Shown here: piece by piece, positions 58,081 through 64,000 of the stretch
Numbering within the stretch: position 1 is the first letter of the stretch
Layout of the letters: each line of letters starts with the position of its first letter
Source of the DNA: Vitellaria paradoxa
Taxonomy: Eukaryota > Streptophyta > Magnoliopsida > Ericales > Sapotaceae
Reading direction: 5' to 3'
Length of the DNA: 64,000 nucleotides
Assembly (NCBI GenBank): GCA_019916065.1
Contig: CM034241.1
Coordinates: forward strand, 6,611,920 to 6,675,919
The notes under the pieces: generated by a model
What the model was told of the DNA's origin: nothing
Seen by the model: only the letters and a program-made list of their open reading frames with translations
Database searches by the model: none
Program-made: the position numbers and the translations under genes

Positions 58081-59182
58081 GAATGAGGATATTGTCACTC
58101 GTTCAAAAGTTTCGTCCACTCCTTATAATTTTTTTCATCTACAAAATTACAAAATTAGCTTTGTAATTAATGAATGATAATTAATGCAAAATACTTCAAA
58201 TACTAATTATCCTCCCTTTTCATTTATTATTATAAAACTAAGATCCTTCACTTTTTTTTTTCTCTGCAGTTACATCTCTCATAGTCTCATACATATTCAC
58301 TTGTATATATCTCTCTTTGGTTTATTAAATTTTAAACAAAACAGTATGGAAGATGATTCTGTTGAAATGGAGTTTTCAAATGTGATTAATTCTTTTTTTC
58401 AAAAGCAATATGGAGCAAGTTTCAAATTATTATGAATCATTGAATTTCTCAAATAATAAAGCGATTATTAATTTCTTTTAATTTTTTCTTTTTATGTGAT
58501 TGATTTCTTGGTAGAGAAATATGGAACAAATTGTAAATAATATTTCTTTATTTTTTTATTTTTGTTGGTGTATATGCTATTACATTATTGAGAATTTTTT
58601 TCCTACTAAGATTTTTTTTTTACAATTCTTATTTGTAGTGTTTTTTTTTTTTTTTTTGGCTTGGTAATTTGTAAAGAGTTTTTGTTGAAACTATTAATTT
58701 GCTTTGAACAGTGCCATTTTTTTTTATTTAATGGTGGGTGGTATTAGGGATGAATGTTAGGATTTGAATTTGAATTTGATTTACTTGTGTATGAATTGTT
58801 CAATGATTATGATGCCTTCTTTTGAATCAATTAAAAATTATTTATTTTTTTATTTGTGATAAAATAAATTTAAAAGATATATTTACAAAGCTAATTTAAA
58901 AAAACTATTAAAAAGACTTTCTCACACAACTTTATGAAATTATAATTAGCAATAGATTTTTAATTTAACATGTAGATTAATAAAAAATAGAGAATGCTAT
59001 ATAAAAAAAATAAAAAGTAGAGGATGTTAGTTTTGTAATAACAAATAGAAAGTGGGGGTAATTTTGATATTAAATGTGTTTTGCATTAATTGTCATCCAT
59101 TAATTATAAGACTAGTTTTGTAATTTTGTAGAGAAAAAAAAGAGTGGGAGAAACTTTTCGAGGAGTGTCAATATCCTCACTC
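58081..59182. mobile_element. MULE-like non-autonomous element with about 113-bp terminal inverted repeats
   Basis: The left end (58081-58193) and the reversed right end (59182-59068) align almost throughout: GA(A/G)TGAGGATATTG, CAC, AAAAGTTTC, TCTACAAAATTACAAAA, AATTAATG, ATGCAAAA. Long inverted ends are typical of Mutator-like elements. Both sides border A-runs, so the duplication cannot be read uniquely. The interior has a TATA-like region, a CTCTGCAG acceptor-like word and a short reading frame MEDDSVEMEFSNVINSFF that stops after 29 codons; it may be a captured or degraded N-terminus. No transposase. Confidence 0.65.
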
Positions 59183-61472
59183 AAAAAAAAAAAAAAAAAA
59201 ATCCTAAAAATGATTGTAATTCTTTTGTGGTTTAGATACAGCCCTACCTAAGTTGAAGACAAGCAAGTTAAAATTATTGTCAAAACCATTCGAATTATTT
59301 GTAGCCTAGTAAAGACCATTTTAACCCTAATTTTTCGTACAAAAAAATCATTTGAAGACAAAATGTTGCAAGCTCAGTTAGTCCTAGATCATGAAAGTCT
59401 TTCGAATGATTTTTAGTTATAGGAAAACTGTTATTGTAGGCTCCAACAACTTCATTTTTTGATCTAATACTCGTTGCTTATTCGTTGCACTTTCTCAATT
59501 GCTCCACTGTGATCGTAAATGTTCGGAATTAGCTTGAATCACATGAAGATGACACAAAACATTACCTGCACCAATAATTATATCATTTGGATATATTACG
59601 TATAAATATACAATAATATTTTGATAAATAATATATATAGTGTTCAGGGAATTTTCAGCACCCTTTTGCCTTGATACCCCCTCTCTCACCTCTGTCTTAA
59701 GACTCGTCGAAAAATGCCTGTAAAATAGAAAAAATGAGAAAAAAGTGGTCGGAGGAGGTCCCCGACCAAAGAAGGAAATAATAAGAAGTAAACGAGAAAG
59801 AGAGAGAGATAGAGTCCAAAGATCTTTACATTGTCTTCATTTTTGGTATTTATAAATGGAGTGTATGACATACATTTTACTGATTTGACCGTTACTTTAT
59901 TTTGATATGACTTAAAGTGGAGGTGAGTGGCTAACATTAAATGCCAGATGTAAGCTTTGGGAGTCTTGTGAAAGTGACTTTATTGTACAAACTCTACGGA
60001 TATTTTCTCCTATTGCACTTGAGTGTAGCAAGTAAAGTAATTATACAATGTATTTATCCAGCTATTTAGTCTTAATTTAACTAGAATGTACCTTTTCCAG
60101 TTAGGATGCTTTATTGTAGTTGGGAATACACTACCCTCACATAATCTATACAATATCAAGTACACAAACAGTGTGAGAAAATTATACGTGGATGGATATT
60201 AATTATGACACACAAATAACTGGTGAGTTAGTAAATATCTATTTATTTTCTTTTCATTGTTTTTACTCCAACCAAAGATTTGAAATAATTTTTTTGTCCT
60301 TTTTTTAAACATTTTTTTTTATTTTGTTTTTCCCCCAAAACAAGAAAAAAATGTTTTAGAAAGAAAAAGAAGTATTAATCCCATAGCAAAAATAAATTCT
60401 GTTTAAAAATCGTAAAAAACCATATGAAACTCCACGAGTAGTAAATTAAAAGTGATGGAAAGTAGACACTAATTATAAGAAATACAAATAGTTGGTGGGG
60501 GTTCTATTATGAGAATAAAAAAATGGCTAGAATGTATTTGGAAAGAGGAGAGAGAGTGAGAAAATAGTCAAATTGGAATTAGATATTTTTTAGTTGTATT
60601 GAATGGAGTGGATAAAATTACATTAGTATGTATTAGACTAAAATTTATTTATTTTATTGGGTGGGCACAACTGACACTAAGTTAAAATTTTTTTCTTTTT
60701 TGTTGGACAGGCACAATTGAGAACTAAAAAAAATATTATATATATATATATATATATATTTCCAAAGATGGGCGTATGCCATCAAAGCATTAGCTAGCTC
60801 TGCCCATCATCATGTACTTATCACATATGACTCAATGAAAAAATATGATAAAATCCCTCGTGCAACATTACTCTTCTCTTAATCTATTTATTTGTGAGAG
60901 ATGACGGCAAATACAACTTGGTAGGCTAGGCTGTGACTGAAATCCTTTATCAAAAATAATTTTATTATTTTTTATTTCATATAAATCATTTTTTTTCTTC
61001 TAGATGGTTCTAGGTATATTCGAACTTATTTACAAAAAATAAAAACCATTTATTAAAGATAACTTAAATGAGCTAATTAATTTTTTTTTTTATCTAAACA
61101 ACCACTAAGTAATTTTCATGGAATTATAAATGATACAACGAAGTAATTTTCTTATTTTCATGTGAATTTTTTCGCTTTTTTCAAGAAATTAAAAGATATT
61201 AATTTGCAAAAAAAAAAAATCAAATTATATTGTGACATTAAAAAATGTTTGTTTTTTCAGATTTAAAGGTAATGACATAAACTGGTTGCCAAAAATGAAA
61301 AGTGCATTGAGAAAAACTTCTCTCTCCTTCTTTCTCTCTCTCTCTCTCTTTTCTCTCCCGAGATTACGCTTTTCCTATCTATGTATATATGTTAGAACAA
61401 TCGCACACACAATATGTGCTTAAGAAAAAAAGAAAAAATAGTGTTCCAATTTTGATTAATTTAAAAAATTTA

Positions 61473-61618
61473 AAGGTGTGTTCGATTTATTAAAATTTAT
61501 TAAAAAATTTTAAAAATTATTTATTTTTTATTTTACTATACAAATTACGAACTTACAAATTATCTTATTTTATCTCATTTTATTGTACCCTTTTCTATTT
61601 AAAAGATATCCTAAAAGG
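61473..61618. repeat. Short MITE-family copy upstream of cactin
   Basis: Starts AGGTGTGTTCGATTT and ends TTAAAAGATATCC. Contains ACAAATTACGAACTTAC and TATCTTATTTTATCTC, shared with 37879-38035. It ends about 220 bp before the cactin ATG. Confidence 0.4.
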
Positions 61619-61837
61619 AATGTAATTATAAAATAAAACCCTAACAAAAAAGTCAACTGTAGGTGTGTTGACTTACAGATTTAATTTGCACTGAATAAAA
61701 AAAATAACGGTTATCATAATTTACGTAACGGAGCCAGATCCGAATCAGATTCCGAACCGCGACAGAGACCCGCTCTATAATCCTAAAACTCGAACGAGTC
61801 GTACCTCTCTCCCCCTTTGTGTGCGTTCGCCCGACAC

Positions 61838-62319
61838 ATGGGGACGCATGGAAGCAGCAAGAGCAAGCCAAGCATAAGCAGAAGGAGATCTGACGACTCC
61901 GATACCGATAACCGGGACTCGTCACCGCTGACTCGCTCTGGCAAGCAACGGGAGCGGAGTCGCAGCCAGAACAAACGCGGTAGCCGGCGGCGCCGGAGCT
62001 ATTCAAGGGATTCGGAAGATTCCGACGTCAGTGATGATGGAAATGGTCGTGAGAGGAAGAGGTCCTCTTCGAGAAGGATTACGGACGAGGACATTGCTGA
62101 GTACTTGGCCAAGAAAGCTCAGAAAAAGGTACTGCTTGTATTATTGATTTTTTGCGTCGTGCAATTGGTTTTTAGGGTTCTGTTGTTTTGTTGATGGCTT
62201 TGGTGGTTTCTGTTTGATTCCTTTTAGGCGCTTAAAGTCGCGAAGAAATTGAAGTCGCAGACGGTGTCAGGCTATTCTAATGATTCTAATCCCTTTGGTG
62301 ATTCAAATCTCAACGAGAA
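61838..62319 (+). CDS. CTN: Cactin (splicing-associated nuclear protein), first two exons only
   Basis: Exon 1 is 61838-62128 (97 codons from ATG, MGTHGSSKSKPSIS) and exon 2 is 62228-62319, ending in phase 2 before GTAAGT. Exon 1 encodes a charged, Arg/Ser-rich N-terminus (SRRRRSYSRDSEDSDVSDD) followed by ITDEDIAEYLAKKAQKK; exon 2 continues ALKVAKKLKSQTVSGYSND and SNPFGDSNLNEK. This block is strongly conserved in plant cactins (CTN, At1g03910 in Arabidopsis, from memory), which sit in nuclear speckles and work with the spliceosome; the C-terminal cactin domain binds partners. The conserved mid and C-terminal regions lie beyond the right edge. Intron 2 is interrupted by a gypsy-type element, so the next exon is more than 1.6 kb away. 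Confidence 0.9.
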
Positions 62320-62409
62320 GTAAGTCCATTCTCTACATTTGAATTGCTTTGGTTTACGTGCCTGCGTACGCTTTATGGAATATTGCATATATGCATATAT
62401 ACTTGCGCG

Positions 62410-62468
<59 letters not shown>
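62410..62468 (+). repeat. Compound (CA)n(TA)n microsatellite in cactin intron 2
   Basis: About ten AC units followed directly by about nineteen TA units, 90 bp after the exon 2 donor. Likely length-variable. Confidence 0.95.
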
Positions 62469-62473
<5 letters not shown>

Positions 62474-62859
62474 ATTGATGGGTCTCGAAGAATCAGGAAA
62501 CCGAACCCACGCTATTTGGCTGTGCTGGCCGCGGAAATAGGAAGACCAAGTCAGAAAGCAGCAGAAGTGGAGACTAGAGATGGGTTTACTGGAAGGATGT
62601 GAAACATGGGTTTATCATTGGGAGTCCATATTTGCTAGGTGAACGTTGCTAGAGTTTAGGAAGAAGTTGTTAGAGTTTAGGAAGGGAGTTGGTGCGTCTG
62701 TTTAGGAGTAGCCGATGGGTTACTTATTATAAATAAGTCTTTGTGACAGTAGAATAGGGGGATTGTGATTGTAATTGTGGCTTTGTCTCCAGCCCGAATT
62801 GGAGTTTTTTATTGCATTTTGATATTTCAGTGTGTGTCTTTTGCTGGGTTCCAACAATC

Positions 62860-62871
62860 TGGTATTAGAGC
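62860..62871 (+). promoter_or_regulatory. Primer-binding site of gypsy element
   Basis: TGGTATTAGAGC, one base different from the usual initiator-Met-tRNA complement TGGTATCAGAGC, four bases after the LTR end. Confidence 0.8.
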
Positions 62872-62872
62872 T

Positions 62873-64000
62873 ATGGGGACCAATAAGGAAAGGCTTGACA
62901 AGCTGGAGTTCACCATGTAGGAGGTTCGCGATGACTTGTAGCGAACGGCGATCGAATCTGGGGATGTGCGAGCTCAGATGTGAGGAATAGAGGACAAGCT
63001 GAAGGAGGTCCTCGACTCCTTGTCTGGGTTCCGAACAACCTGGGAAAAATCATCTCAACATCATGATGAGAAGAGCTCTTCATCCCGAGGAGGGTCGAAC
63101 AAAGATGAGGGGTTCCATCATTTTCCCTACACAAGATTCACCAAGATGGATTTTCCAAAATTCTCCGGTGACGATCCAACAGAGTGGCTCAGTAGAGTCT
63201 CTCAATACTTTGACTTTTAAGAGATTGTGGAGGAGCGAAAGGTAGTGTTGGCATCCTTTCATCTAGAAGGTGAAGCAAACCAGTGGTGGCAATGGCTCAA
63301 GCAGGTCCAACGTGATGAAGGAATGGAGATTACTTGGGATTTATTCGAGCGAGAGATCATGATATGTTTTGGGCCAACAGAGTGTGAGTGTTTCGCCGAA
63401 GCATTATCTAGAGTGAAGCAAACGGGTTCTCTCAGAGACTATGAGCGTGAGTTTGAAGATTGGCTAACAGGGTGGTTGGGTGGCCTCAATCAGCTCTTGT
63501 TGGAACCTTTCTTGGAGGACTACGTGAAGACATCGCAGATGATGTTTGCTGCTCCAAGCCGAAGACCCTTCAGGAAGCCATCGGTGCAACCAGGATGAAG
63601 GGTGACTAGCTTATGAGGAAACAGAAACAAGGAAGAGCTGCCCCAGTAACGCAGTTCCTCTCATCTCCTCCACCCGCGGTGGCACCTCTGGCACCAAAGC
63701 AAGTCGTGGGCTCTCCGATTAAGCGTATATCATGGGAAAAGATGCAACGAAGGAGGGAGAGAGGTCAGTGTTTCAATTGTAACGAGAAATTCACCCTTGG
63801 CCACAAATGTAAAGTACCACAACTTTTTTTGATCGAAGGAGGAGAGGATGAGAAAGGTGAAGCCGGCAACAATGCTCAAAACCTTGGGCTAATAATCAAA
63901 GAATTGGAGACAGAGGGAGTTGAGGAGCAAGTTGAAATCACTCTCCATGCTTTTTCAGGATGGAAAGGGCCACACACAATGAAACTACAAGCGCTAATAG
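62873..64000 (+). pseudogene. Gypsy gag and start of protease region, with stops and frameshifts
   Basis: From ATG 62873 the frame encodes TNKERLDKLEFTM and then hits stops near 62918, 62939, 62981 and 63218 in one frame. Gag motifs are clear: FPKFSGDDPTEWLSRVSQYF, VVLASFHLEGEANQWWQWL, and FGPTECECFAEALSRVKQTGSL. A frame change near 63480 follows. The zinc knuckle CFNCNEKFTLGHKC and the protease-proximal ITLHAFSGWKGPHTMKL are in another frame at 63770-64000. Non-functional. Confidence 0.9.

Larger units (their letters stand above)
52094..61837. other. Intergenic region between PABP and cactin genes
   Basis: The first few hundred bases are probably PABP 3' UTR. The rest holds a hAT-type MITE (54.4-54.9 kb), other small inverted-repeat elements at 56.1 and 57.4 kb, a MULE-like element (58.1-59.2 kb), AT microsatellites at 53447-53465 and 60735-60760, and a CT-rich run at 61320-61358. 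In 52300-53800, 55000-56100, 56300-57420 and 59200-61200 I see no gene; minus-strand stretches near 55.4-55.7 and 59.65-59.95 kb may be retroelement remnants but lack diagnostic motifs. Confidence 0.7.
62480..64000 (+). mobile_element. Ty3/gypsy-type LTR retrotransposon, 5' part only, decayed
   Basis: An LTR ends in TTCCAACA at 62856, followed by the primer site at 62860. Its left end is not certain (between about 62470 and 62580). A TTATAAATAAG TATA-like word lies near 62727. The gag region starts at 62873 and the zinc knuckle and protease border appear before the right edge. Same orientation as cactin and within its second intron. It continues past the window. Confidence 0.85.

Noticed and set aside
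61783..62006. Minus-strand open frames opposite cactin exon 1
   Set aside because: Antisense shadows of the Arg/Ser-rich exon; the plus strand matches cactin and has proper splice sites.
1..64000. tRNA, rRNA or snRNA genes
   Set aside because: No cloverleaf with A and B box words or conserved rRNA sequence was recognised by eye; the TGGTATCAGAGC words are retroelement primer sites, not tRNA genes.

Overview
This window is nuclear DNA from a flowering plant, most likely a eudicot. Genes are split by GT-AG introns, spacer DNA is very AT-rich, and LTR retrotransposons, LINE fragments, MITEs and microsatellites lie between and inside the genes. Four host genes are readable: (1) a minus-strand DEAD-box RNA helicase of the LOS4/RH38 (Dbp5-type) family, 13710 down to the left edge, 3' end missing; (2) a plus-strand family A1 aspartic protease with a signal peptide and a probable GPI-anchor tail, 22423-37226, 10 exons; (3) a plus-strand poly(A)-binding protein of the PAB7-like class, 45190-52093, 10 exons, 638 codons, intact; (4) the first two exons of a plus-strand cactin (splicing factor) gene, from 61838.

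The genes are stretched by mobile DNA. Helicase intron 3 (about 9.1 kb) holds RTE-type LINE fragments, a solo LTR with target-site duplication (TSD), a 1.5-kb foldback element and a TTA-flanked MITE. Intron 4 holds a tandem TRIM-like array. Intron 4 of the protease (8.0 kb) holds a complete but inactivated 5.4-kb Copia element with an AAATA TSD, inserted into one copy of a 178-bp tandem duplication. The last PABP intron holds a hAT-type MITE nested in another MITE. Cactin intron 2 is entered by a decayed Ty3/gypsy element that runs off the right edge.

Intergenic DNA: 13.7-22.4 kb is AT-rich with a tandem segmental duplication and several MITEs of one family. 37.2-45.2 kb contains the most unusual object here, a 1.9-kb element with an 11-bp TSD and diverged inverted ends that carries seven units of a 146-bp, hairpin-rich tandem repeat followed by a short-period array of the same core word. 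52.1-61.8 kb contains a hAT-type MITE, a MULE-like element with about 113-bp terminal inverted repeats, and other small inverted-repeat elements.

The host genes have no operon-like relation. The order helicase, aspartic protease, PAB7-like PABP appears to match an Arabidopsis chr2/chr3 duplicated block (from memory). Three of the four products act in RNA metabolism: mRNA export, poly(A) binding and splicing. The protease has an apparent double frame disruption in exon 1 while its other nine exons are intact.
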